DNA from: Alphaproteobacteria bacterium
GTDB taxonomy: Bacteria; Myxococcota_A; UBA796; GCA-2862545
NCBI GenBank assembly: GCA_020632875.1
Contig: JACKET010000001.1
Coordinates: 806,001-870,000, forward strand
Reading direction: 5' to 3'
Length of the DNA stretch: 64,000 bases
The notes under the pieces were generated by a model, which had not been told where the DNA came from, did not search any database, and saw only the letters and a program-made list of their open reading frames with translations. The position numbers and the translations under genes are program-made. Below are positions 54,612 to 62,504 of the stretch, one piece after another; the stretch's first letter is position 1, and every line of letters begins with the position of its first letter.

Positions 54612-55850
54612 ATGCTCGAGATCCAGGACGCCGTCACCCGCATCCTCGCATGTGTTTCCACTGTGGAAGCCGAATCCGTGGCGATTTCAGGGGCCTTTCG
54701 TCGCGTGGCGGCCGAGAGCGTATCGTCGGCGGTCGACGTGCCTCCGTGGGACAACTCGGCGATGGACGGGTTCGCGGTGCGCGCGGCCGAGGCGTCGGCG
54801 GGGGCGCGCATTTCCATCGTAGGGGAGGGGGCTGCCGGACGCCCGCTGGAGGGCGCGCTCCCCGTCGGGAACGCCGCGGCCATCATGACCGGCGCACCCG
54901 TGCCGGAAGGGGCGGACGCCGTGGTGATGGTCGAGAACACCGACGGGGGCCGCGACGGGTCCGTGACCATCGAGGTCGCGCCCGCGCCGGGCGCCAACAT
55001 CCGGCGCCGCGGCGCCGACATCGCCGTGGGGGACGTGCTCGTACGGGCCGGCCAGCGCATCACGCCCGGTGTGGCGGGGCTCCTGGCGAGCGCGGGTGTG
55101 GCGGAGGTGAAGGTCCGCAAGCGGCTCCGCATCGCGCTGCTCGCGACCGGCGACGAGCTCGTCGAGCCCGGCGGGACGCTCGGTCCCGGCCAGATCTACA
55201 GCAGCAACCCGGTCGCGCTGGCAGGGCTGATCGAGGAGGCGGGCGGGGAGCCCGTGCTGCTCGGGGCGGCTCCGGACGACCTCGACGGGCTGGTGGAGCG
55301 GATGCGCGTCGGGCTCGACGCGGACGCGCTCCTGACGACGGGCGGCGTCAGCGTGGGCCGATACGACCTCGTGAAGGACGCCTTCGAGGTGCTGGGCATC
55401 GGGATGGACTTCTGGAAGGTGCGGATGAAGCCGGGCAAGCCGCTGGCCTTCGGCGTGGCGCGGCACGGCGGGCGGGACGTTCCGGTGTTCGGCCTGCCGG
55501 GCAACCCCGTGAGCTGCATGGTGAACTTCCTGGAGTTCGTGCGGCCGTGGATGCTCGCTTCGATGGGCGTGGAGCAGCCGTTCCTGCCCATGGTGGAGGC
55601 CGTGGCGCTCACGCCGATCCACGAGACGCCCGGCCGGGCGAAGCTGTTGCGCGTCACCCTCGAAGAGACCCCGCTCGGCTGGGGCTGTCGGAGCACCGGG
55701 TCGCAGAGCAGCGGCGTGCTCACCAGCATGGCGCGCGCCCACGGCCTGCTGTTCCGGAGCCCCGAGCAGGGGCCCGTGGCGCTCGGCGAGCGCGTCCGGG
55801 TGCAGCTGTTCGACCCGTCCTTCCTCGATCGCGCGGACCCCGGCCTGTGA
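54612..55850 (+). CDS. moeA: Molybdopterin molybdenumtransferase
   Basis: 412 residues, the normal MoeA length. VPPWDNSAMDGFAVRA and GNAAAIMTGAPVPEGADAVVMVENT mark domains III/II; IALLATGDELVEPG and LTTGGVSVGRYDLVKDAFEVLG mark the molybdopterin-binding domain, with PGKPLAFG and VFGLPGNPVSCMV after. It inserts molybdate into adenylylated molybdopterin. It is first of a three-gene cofactor cluster whose members overlap by 4 bp. Confidence 0.95.
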   Translation: MLEIQDAVTRILACVSTVEAESVAISGAFRRVAAESVSSAVDVPPWDNSAMDGFAVRAAEASAGARISIVGEGAAGRPLEGALPVGNAAAIMTGAPVPEGADAVVMVENTDGGRDGSVTIEVAPAPGANIRRRGADIAVGDVLVRAGQRITPGVAGLLASAGVAEVKVRKRLRIALLATGDELVEPGGTLGPGQIYSSNPVALAGLIEEAGGEPVLLGAAPDDLDGLVERMRVGLDADALLTTGGVSVGRYDLVKDAFEVLGIGMDFWKVRMKPGKPLAFGVARHGGRDVPVFGLPGNPVSCMVNFLEFVRPWMLASMGVEQPFLPMVEAVALTPIHETPGRAKLLRVTLEETPLGWGCRSTGSQSSGVLTSMARAHGLLFRSPEQGPVALGERVRVQLFDPSFLDRADPGL

Positions 55851-56524
55851 AGGGCTACGTGCTCGCGGGGGGCGCGTCGGAGCGCATGGGCTCCGACAAG
55901 GCGCGCCTGCCGCACGGCACCGTGCCGGCGGCCGTCCATCTCGTGCAGGTGCTCGAAGCCGCGGGTCTCGACGCGGCGATCGTGCGGCGCGGCACACCCG
56001 ACGGGCTGCCCTGGCTCCGTGACGACGGGACCGCGGTGCGTGTGCTGTACGAGCCCGACGACGGGGACCGCCACCCGCTGAACGGCGTCGTCGCCGCGCT
56101 GGAGGACGCCGCAGGGCCCGTATTGATCGTGCCGTGCGACGTAGTGGGCCTCACCGCGCCCACGCTGGTGGCCCTCGCCCGGGCTCCCGGTGTGGCCGAG
56201 GCCGAGCGCGTGCACCCGTTGGTGGCGCATCTCCCGGCGGATCGGCTCGCGACGGCGCGGGCGCTCGTCGCGGCGGGGGGCGCGGCGCACGCCCTCGTGG
56301 AGGGGCTCCCCCGGATCCCGGTGCCGGCTGCCGAGCTGGTCGACCGCAACACCCGCGACGGTGCGTGGCCGATGGAGGCCCTGCGCGACCGGCTGGCGTG
56401 GCTGCCCCCCGGTGCCTTCGCGCGGATCGCCCGGTCCGAGCGGACCCGTCAACGTGTGCGCGGGGTGGTGGACCCGTCCGCGAACCGGTATGCTCTGCCG
56501 CCTCCAGGGAGTGATCGCGGATGA
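55847..56524 (+). CDS. mobA: Molybdenum cofactor guanylyltransferase
   Basis: 225 residues from a GTG overlapping the moeA stop. GYVLAGGASERMGSDKARLP is the nucleotide-binding signature, and RHPLNGVVAALE and VLIVPCDVVGLTAP replace the usual PLAGI and PCDxPxL. It attaches GMP to molybdenum cofactor for DMSO-reductase-type enzymes. The C-terminal about 40 residues are basic. It overlaps the next gene by 4 bp. Confidence 0.88.
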   Translation: MKGYVLAGGASERMGSDKARLPHGTVPAAVHLVQVLEAAGLDAAIVRRGTPDGLPWLRDDGTAVRVLYEPDDGDRHPLNGVVAALEDAAGPVLIVPCDVVGLTAPTLVALARAPGVAEAERVHPLVAHLPADRLATARALVAAGGAAHALVEGLPRIPVPAAELVDRNTRDGAWPMEALRDRLAWLPPGAFARIARSERTRQRVRGVVDPSANRYALPPPGSDRG

Positions 56525-57603
56525 CCGCCCTTTCCGTCCACGTGCTTTCCGCCGGCCCGGACGGCGACGCGCTCGCGGATCGGCTCGCCGATGCGGGCTT
56601 CACGGTCTCGGGGCCCGACGCGGCGCCCTCCACTGCCGCCGAGCTGGCCCAGGCCATCACCCACGCGCCCGGTGCCGACGTGGTGTGCGTGGTCGGAGAG
56701 TACGGCCCCTGGTCCGAGCTCGCGGTCGTGCTCGACGCCGTGTTCGGCAGCCGGCGCCCGGGCTACGGCGAGGCCTACCGCCGCGCGCTCGCGGCCACGG
56801 CCCCCGGCGAGGCCGTGCTGGCACGGGTCGAAGCGGGTGCGGTCGGCAAGCGCCTCGTGTTCGCCGTGCCTTCCGACGCCGAGGGCATGGAGTGCGCCCT
56901 GGCCGTGCTCGTCCCGACCCTGCGCTCGCTCCCGTCCCCCGACGACGCGCCCGTCCCGCAGACCGCCGCCATCCCGTTCGGCGGGGCGCGCTCCTCCAGC
57001 ATGGGCCTGTCGGTCAGCGAGAACCGCGAGCCCGAGCCCGCCGCGAAGAAGGGCGCCGAGCCCGAGCCGGGCGAAGCGGCTCCCGAGCCCGGCTGGATGC
57101 GCGCGGTCGCGGCGCTGAAGGCCGAGGTGCTCGTCGGGCGCCGCGAGGATCTGCCCGAGTCCATCGAGAAGCTCGCGCCCGTCGTGAACGTCCTCCACAC
57201 GGCCGGCGAGACGGGGATGATGAAGCTCCCGTCCGGCCGCCGCTACAGCCTGTGGGGCTGGCCCGACCTCCGCCGGGGCAACGCGAAGGTCCTCGCGGTG
57301 AGCTGGGGCGAGCCGCTCGCCGAGGTCGTCGCGCTGCACCGCCATCCGCACGAGGCCGGCACGTGCATCGAAGAGGGCAACGGCCTGCTGCCCGGCGCCG
57401 GCACCGACATCGCCGAGATCTGCACGAAGATCACGGGCCGCGCGCCGCCCAACCCCGAGGGCACGCTGTTCGCCATCTCGGCGGATGCCGTGTGGATCCT
57501 GCGGTCCCGCCGGGTCTTCAAGTGGGACGGGTCCCGCGAGAAGGACGACGGCAACCCGAAGCAGGTGCTCGCGTCGCTCGCGCTGCACTGGAGCAATCGG
57601 TAG
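56521..57603 (+). CDS. MoaB/MogA-like domain fused to an unknown C-terminal domain
   Basis: 360 residues; ATGA overlap with mobA. Residues 1-140 have the MoaB/MogA layout (VHVLSAGPDGDALADRLADAGFTV; DVVCVVGEYGPWSELAVVLDAVFGSRRPGYGEAYRRAL; LVFAVPSDAEGMECALAVLVPTL), but the GGTG substrate loop reads VGEYG and the PG-x-P loop is altered, so catalysis is doubtful. A Pro/Glu linker (about 165-190) leads to a C-terminal domain of about 165 residues (MMKLPSGRRYSLWGWPDLRRG; VVALHRHPHEAGTC) I do not recognise. Position suggests a molybdenum cofactor role. Confidence 0.7.
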   Translation: MTALSVHVLSAGPDGDALADRLADAGFTVSGPDAAPSTAAELAQAITHAPGADVVCVVGEYGPWSELAVVLDAVFGSRRPGYGEAYRRALAATAPGEAVLARVEAGAVGKRLVFAVPSDAEGMECALAVLVPTLRSLPSPDDAPVPQTAAIPFGGARSSSMGLSVSENREPEPAAKKGAEPEPGEAAPEPGWMRAVAALKAEVLVGRREDLPESIEKLAPVVNVLHTAGETGMMKLPSGRRYSLWGWPDLRRGNAKVLAVSWGEPLAEVVALHRHPHEAGTCIEEGNGLLPGAGTDIAEICTKITGRAPPNPEGTLFAISADAVWILRSRRVFKWDGSREKDDGNPKQVLASLALHWSNR

Positions 57604-57695
57604 CGCATCGAATGACGCGCCGTGACGGCCCCGTCCGGCCATCGGCGTTAGGAGGCCGCGGGTCCGGGGAACGCCCCGCCGGCTGAGAGGCACGC

Positions 57696-59030
57696 ATGCG
57701 CAGGAATCTGGGATTTGGGCTGGTGGCGTTGGCGGCGCTGAGCTTCGCCGGCGTCACGTGGTTCGCCTGGAAGGGCGCCATGGGGCTCGTCGGCCTCGTG
57801 CTCGTGGTGGTGAGCTTCGCGGCCTACATCGGCTCCAGCTTCCTGCTCGACCGCGACACGCGCAAGCCGCTCGACACCGTCGCGAAGGTCGTCTTCACCA
57901 TCGTCGGCATCCTGGCCCTCCTGCGCCACCCGATCGACGCGAACGGCACGCCGCTCCCGCTGTACGAGGCCCTGTGGATCTACGTGCAGGAGGTCGACCC
58001 CACGACCTTCGTGATGTGGGGCCTCGCGGCGATGGCCATCAAGTTCGTGGGCGTCATCAGCTCGGCGTTCGCGTGGCACATGCTCCTCCGCGGCCAGGGC
58101 GTGCAGTACCCGTTCTGGTCGAAGATCATGACGGCCTTCCTGATCGGCCGGTTCATCGGCACCTTCCTGCCGTCGACCATCGGTCTCGACGGCTACACGC
58201 TGTACGAGGCGGGCAAGTACAGCAACCAGTGGGCGCGCGTCGTCACGGCGAAGGCCCTCGAGAAGTTCATCGGTGTGACGGGCCTCTTCCTCGGGATGGT
58301 CATCACGCTGCCCTTCGGGTACCCCGTCATCGTCGACGTCACGACGCACCTCGGCGCGCCCGACTCCGCGCCGATGCTCGCGGCCGCGATCTTCGCCGTC
58401 GCCGGCGGGATCAGCGCCGTCGTGGTGGTGGGTCTCGTGTGGCCCATCGTGCTGGTGCACGTCATGCAGGCCGTCGAGGCCGTCGCGGGCAAGCTGCCGA
58501 TGGGCGACAGGGTCGGCGGGCGCGTGGTGAACGTGCTGCGCGGGTTCACCGGCGCCGTCGGCGCGTACAAGGGCAAGGTCGGCGTGCTGATGCTCGCCCT
58601 GCTCGGCAAGTTCGTGACGCACTTCACCACGGCGGTCGTGTACTTCTTCACGGCGCTGGCGATCGGCGTGGTCGGCGCGAAGTTCTGGCCCATCGTGTTC
58701 GGCTCGACCATCCAGATCCTCGCCACGCTGCTCTCGCCGACCATCGCGGGCGAGGGCGCGCGCGAGGCGTTCCAGGCGCTGTTGCTGTCGAAGCAGCTCA
58801 ACGGGGTCGCGCCGGCCGTGCTCTCCGGCGCGCTCGGGTTCATCGCGGCCGAGGCGGCGACGCTGTGGGGCGGCGTGTTCCTGTGGGTGCGCACACCCGA
58901 CTGGCGGCCGGCCTACGCGCTCGTCGACGGCAAGCAGGTCGACTACGCCTGGATCACCGACGACGACGAGGGCTTCGACGCCGAGAAGCTCGCGGCGATC
59001 CGCGCGGGGCACCGGCCCGACGCCGAGTAG
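57696..59030 (+). CDS. Flippase-like integral membrane protein (UPF0104/AglD-type)
   Basis: 444 residues with about eight to ten hydrophobic segments. GRFIGTFLPSTIGLDGYTLYEAGKYSNQWARVVTAKALEKFIGV is the conserved core of the lysylphosphatidylglycerol-synthase transmembrane/UPF0104 family. SPTIAGEGAREAFQALLL and ALGFIAAEAATLWGG follow. Members without the C-terminal synthetase domain are thought to move lipids or act with glycosyltransferases. The C-terminal about 45 residues are soluble and acidic. A TAGGAGG stretch lies far upstream; GAGAGG is nearer the ATG. Confidence 0.82.
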   Translation: MRRNLGFGLVALAALSFAGVTWFAWKGAMGLVGLVLVVVSFAAYIGSSFLLDRDTRKPLDTVAKVVFTIVGILALLRHPIDANGTPLPLYEALWIYVQEVDPTTFVMWGLAAMAIKFVGVISSAFAWHMLLRGQGVQYPFWSKIMTAFLIGRFIGTFLPSTIGLDGYTLYEAGKYSNQWARVVTAKALEKFIGVTGLFLGMVITLPFGYPVIVDVTTHLGAPDSAPMLAAAIFAVAGGISAVVVVGLVWPIVLVHVMQAVEAVAGKLPMGDRVGGRVVNVLRGFTGAVGAYKGKVGVLMLALLGKFVTHFTTAVVYFFTALAIGVVGAKFWPIVFGSTIQILATLLSPTIAGEGAREAFQALLLSKQLNGVAPAVLSGALGFIAAEAATLWGGVFLWVRTPDWRPAYALVDGKQVDYAWITDDDEGFDAEKLAAIRAGHRPDAE

Positions 59031-59119
59031 GCGCTCCGATCCCCGGTCTCGCACAGCGACCACAGCGGGCCACAGCGCTCTTCCGCCCCGGGAGGGATGC
59101 CGCTTCGAGCGTTCTCGTG

Positions 59120-59412
59120 GCATCACGCAGATGACGCAGATGGACGCGGATGACGCAGAAACGAGTCCTTTTCCGCGTCGGGCGTCCTCGTGTCCCCAGA
59201 CTCCGTCGATGGGATTCGCGCCAGGCGGGATGGCGGGGTCGGACGGCACCTCTCCCCGAAGTGGACTGGGAGGGCGTCGAGGGGGCATCTCACCCGAGCA
59301 GCCCGAAACGACTGCCTGCTCCGCCACCGGCGCCCGGGGACACGAGCCCGCTCGACCCGCGATGGCGTCGTTTCTGCGTCATCTGCGTCCATCTGCGTCA
59401 TCTGCGTGATGC
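59120..59412. mobile_element. 293-bp element with 44-bp inverted repeats (MITE-like or repeat unit)
   Basis: The 44 bases at 59120-59163 are repeated inverted at 59369-59412 with one mismatch. Each arm is itself built of a 9-bp tandem motif (CGCAGATGA-like: GACGCAGATGGACGC). Nested arms CTCGTGTCCCC (59187-59197) and GGGGACACGAG (59336-59346) extend the symmetry. No transposase and no convincing gene lies inside; the short frames seen on both strands only translate the arms. It fills most of the convergent gap 59031-59476. Bases near 59450-59475 also resemble GGCTCC heptads. Confidence 0.7.
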
Positions 59413-59476
59413 AGAGGCGCCCGGGGATTCGGCGTGTCCGAACCCGAACGCACTCCCGGCTCCTGGCGCTCCAGGC

Positions 59477-62400
59477 TCAGCCCAGCCAGACCCTCGCCGC
59501 GATGCGAGGCCCGGTGTGCCAGGAGTCCGTCGCCATCGACGCGCGCAGCGGCCCGTCTTCGCGGGACCGCAGTGCTTCGGCGAGCACGCGCCAGTTGTCG
59601 AAGCCCGGTGCCTCGCCGCCGTCGAGGACGTGCTCGAGATCCGCGAGGGCCGCGCGGAACAGGGGTCCATCGCCCAGCCGGTCGCCAAGGACCGCCGACA
59701 GGCCGGCCCGGTTCGCGTGCTGCCCCGTGCTGATGCCGTCGGACGTGGCGCTCTGGAGCACGTCGGCCGCACGTCGCCATTCGCCCGCGGCCGCCTCGAT
59801 CTGCGCGGCGAGCTGGGCCCGCGCGCGCTCGAGCGTCGCGCTCGTGCGCTGGGCGAGGCACGCATCGAGCTCCGCGAGGCTCCGTCGCGCCTCGCCGAGC
59901 GTGCCCTGGTCGACGGCCGACGAGCCCAGCGCCCCGAACACGAACGCCCGGCGGAACGGGTCGCTCACCCGGTCGAGGTACTCGCGCAGCAGGGGCTCTG
60001 CGACCGCGTGACGGCCCGCGTGGATCGCCGTGATGGCGTAGCGCTGGAGGATCGTGTCGAGCGCATTGGCGTTGGCGTGCAGCCGCGCGTCGTCGAGCCC
60101 GCGCTCGAAGGTGCGGACCGCCTCCTGGTGTAGGGAGCGCTGGGCGAGGTCGGTGGCGCGGATCATGGTCAGCACGGGGAGCATGCGCTTCTCGGGGACC
60201 CGCTCCAGCAGCCACTCCAGACGGTCCGCGAAGCGCTTCGTCCACTTCGTGAGGCCCAGGTTCTGGCTCGCCTGGGCGGCGAGGGTCACGCCGCTCGCCG
60301 CCAGCGCGAGCTCGCCGCGGGCCACGAGCGTCTCGACCTTCGCGTTCATGGCGGCCAGCGGGTCCTCCGGCGGGGTGCCGTGCAGGATCTGCTGGTAGAT
60401 CCAGAGGTTCTCGCCGAGCGGGTGGGGAGCCGGGGAACGCCGCATCTCGTCGAGCACCGCGAGGGCCTCCTCCGGCCGGCCCTGGATGACCAGCGTGTAC
60501 GCGATGTGCGTCTGGCACAGCGACGCGCGGAGCGGATCGGACCCACGCCAGTGGGCCTCCGCGGCATGGAAGCACTCGCGGGCCCGGTCGGGACGGCTCC
60601 GGAGCTCGAGCATGCCGAGCGCGTAGTCCAGCTCGGCCTGGCGCTCGGGGTCGTCGCGCAGGGCCTGGCGGGCGGAGGCCAGCGTGCGCTCGCGCTCCTC
60701 GCGGGCCCCGCGGAATCGGTACAGCCCGTCGAGCCCCAGTGCGAGGTCGGCCGCTGCGGCCCCGTCCGCGTGGGACAGGGCAGCGGCGAGGTTGCCCGCC
60801 TCCTCGGAGAGCTTCGCGAGCGCATCCAGGGCGTCCGCCCCGCCGAGCCGGGGGTACCGCTCGCGCGCGAGCTCCGCGAAACACGCGACGTGGGCGGCCT
60901 CCGCGCGCCTCCGCACGTCGGTGGGTCCGTGCGCCTCGACGAACAGCCGCACGCTCTCGAGCAGGCGGAACCTCGTGCCGTCGCGCTGCACCAGCGAGCG
61001 GTCCTGCAGGTCTTCGAGGACCATCGACACGTCCACGAGGTCCCGGCCGAGCACCCGGGCGGCCGTCTCGCCGTCGAACCCGCCCCGGAAGACCGCGAGT
61101 GACGTGAGCGCCCCACGGAGGCCGTCGTCCAGGGCCTCCCAGCTCCAAGCGAGCGCGCGCCACAGGCTCTCGTGGCGGGGGTCGGGGTCGTAGGGCGCGC
61201 GGCGCAGCCACTCGAGCCGGCGGTCGAGGTACGCCTCGAGCTGATCGACGCGCAGGCTCCGCGTGCGCGCAGCGGCGAGCTCGATGGCGAGCGGGAGCCG
61301 ATCCAGGCGCTCCAGCAGGGGGTCGATGCGATCGAGCGGCGCGGGGACCCCACCGATCGCGTGCGCGCGCTCCAGGAACAGCGCGCGGGCCTCGTGTGGA
61401 CCGAGCGGATCGACCGGCACCAGCGCCTCGTTCACGACCTCGATGCGCCGCTGGCTCGTCACCAGGGCGGCCAGCCCGGGAGCGGCGTCGAGCCATGCCG
61501 TGACCACGGCGCCGAGCGCGTCGAGGTGCTCGCCGTTGTCCAGCACGAGCAGGGTGGGCGGACGGGCCGCCAGGACCAGCCCGAGGCGCGCCACGGCGTC
61601 GTCGGTGTCCTGCAGCTCGACGCCCGCCGCCGCCGACACCGCGAGGCACACGCCCGCGGCGTCCCGCGCCGGCACGAGGTCGCAGAACCACACCTCGACG
61701 AACCGCTCGGGCGCGGCCCGCGCGAGCTCCCGCGCCAGGCGGGTCTTCCCGGCGCCCGGCGCGCCGAGCAGCGTCACGAGGCGCCCGCCGTCCAGCGCGT
61801 CGGCGATGCGCGCGAGCAGGTCGGCCCGCCCGAAGAACCGGTTCGGCGCGGGCCCGACGTTGGTCCGGCGCGCGGTGGCGGGCTGCAGCCGGTAGCCGTC
61901 GCCGCGGCTCGTCAGCAGGTGTTCGGGCGCGGTCGGGTCGCGCTCGATCTTCTTCCGCAGCCGCGTCATCGCCATGTCGACCGCACGGGTCCCGGCCGCC
62001 GCCCGCGCGTGTCCCCAGACCTGCGTCAGCAGCTCCTCCCGCGACACGTCCCGCCCCTCGCGGGCCGCGAGGTAGGCGAGCAGATCGGTCTCGAGGCGCG
62101 ACAGCCGGACCTCGCCGTCGGCGGTCGCGAGCACGCGCGCCGCGAGGTCGATCGTGCCGAGCGTGAGCGGGACCGTCCCCGCCCGTCGGCTCGTGCGGAC
62201 GGCCTCGATCGCGGTGCGCAGCGCCTCGGGCTCCGGGACGTCGACGAGGTAGAGCGGCTCGAACGGCGCGCGCTCGTCGGGCTTGGCGGTGCCGTCCATC
62301 GCCACGACCGCGGGCGTGGTGTGCCCCGCGACCCGCCACGCGCGCAGCCGCTCCCAGTCGGGTGGGAGGACCACCACGTCCGCGCGGGCCAGCGCGTCTC

Positions 62401-62482
62401 CGGCGCCGTCCCAGCGCTCGTGGGCGATCCCGGCTGCCGTGAGGGCGTCCGAGGCGGCGCCGATGGCGAGGACCGTGCTCAC
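59477..62482 (-). CDS. Large transcription regulator: OmpR-type HTH, NB-ARC ATPase and TPR
   Basis: 1001 residues from a GTG. Residues 1-100 look like a receiver-fold domain without a clear phospho-Asp (ADVVVLPPDWERL; PAVVAMDGTAK). An OmpR/PhoB winged helix follows (about 103-200: GEVRLSRLETDLLAYLAAREG, AVDMAMTRLRKKIERDP). The NB-ARC/STAND ATPase has Walker A GAPGAGKT at 240-247 and LLVLDNGEHLDALG as Walker B. The last about 450 residues are TPR-like helices. AfsR/SARP-like and GutR-like regulators share this layout; ATP-driven oligomerisation is expected. The target is unknown. Confidence 0.85.
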   Translation of the reverse strand: MSTVLAIGAASDALTAAGIAHERWDGAGDALARADVVVLPPDWERLRAWRVAGHTTPAVVAMDGTAKPDERAPFEPLYLVDVPEPEALRTAIEAVRTSRRAGTVPLTLGTIDLAARVLATADGEVRLSRLETDLLAYLAAREGRDVSREELLTQVWGHARAAAGTRAVDMAMTRLRKKIERDPTAPEHLLTSRGDGYRLQPATARRTNVGPAPNRFFGRADLLARIADALDGGRLVTLLGAPGAGKTRLARELARAAPERFVEVWFCDLVPARDAAGVCLAVSAAAGVELQDTDDAVARLGLVLAARPPTLLVLDNGEHLDALGAVVTAWLDAAPGLAALVTSQRRIEVVNEALVPVDPLGPHEARALFLERAHAIGGVPAPLDRIDPLLERLDRLPLAIELAAARTRSLRVDQLEAYLDRRLEWLRRAPYDPDPRHESLWRALAWSWEALDDGLRGALTSLAVFRGGFDGETAARVLGRDLVDVSMVLEDLQDRSLVQRDGTRFRLLESVRLFVEAHGPTDVRRRAEAAHVACFAELARERYPRLGGADALDALAKLSEEAGNLAAALSHADGAAAADLALGLDGLYRFRGAREERERTLASARQALRDDPERQAELDYALGMLELRSRPDRARECFHAAEAHWRGSDPLRASLCQTHIAYTLVIQGRPEEALAVLDEMRRSPAPHPLGENLWIYQQILHGTPPEDPLAAMNAKVETLVARGELALAASGVTLAAQASQNLGLTKWTKRFADRLEWLLERVPEKRMLPVLTMIRATDLAQRSLHQEAVRTFERGLDDARLHANANALDTILQRYAITAIHAGRHAVAEPLLREYLDRVSDPFRRAFVFGALGSSAVDQGTLGEARRSLAELDACLAQRTSATLERARAQLAAQIEAAAGEWRRAADVLQSATSDGISTGQHANRAGLSAVLGDRLGDGPLFRAALADLEHVLDGGEAPGFDNWRVLAEALRSREDGPLRASMATDSWHTGPRIAARVWLG

Positions 62483-62504
62483 GCCGGGACTCTAGCGCAG
62501 GAGG

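Noticed and set aside
57681..57695. GGCTGAGAGG resembling part of a TPP riboswitch before the flippase-like gene
   Set aside because: The rest of the riboswitch core (ACCTGA segment and helices) is missing, and the bases serve as the ribosome site region.
59123..59409. Two 92-codon frames on opposite strands beginning with the same peptide
   Set aside because: The shared start comes from the 44-bp inverted repeat itself; there is no ribosome site and the middle has no protein-like pattern.
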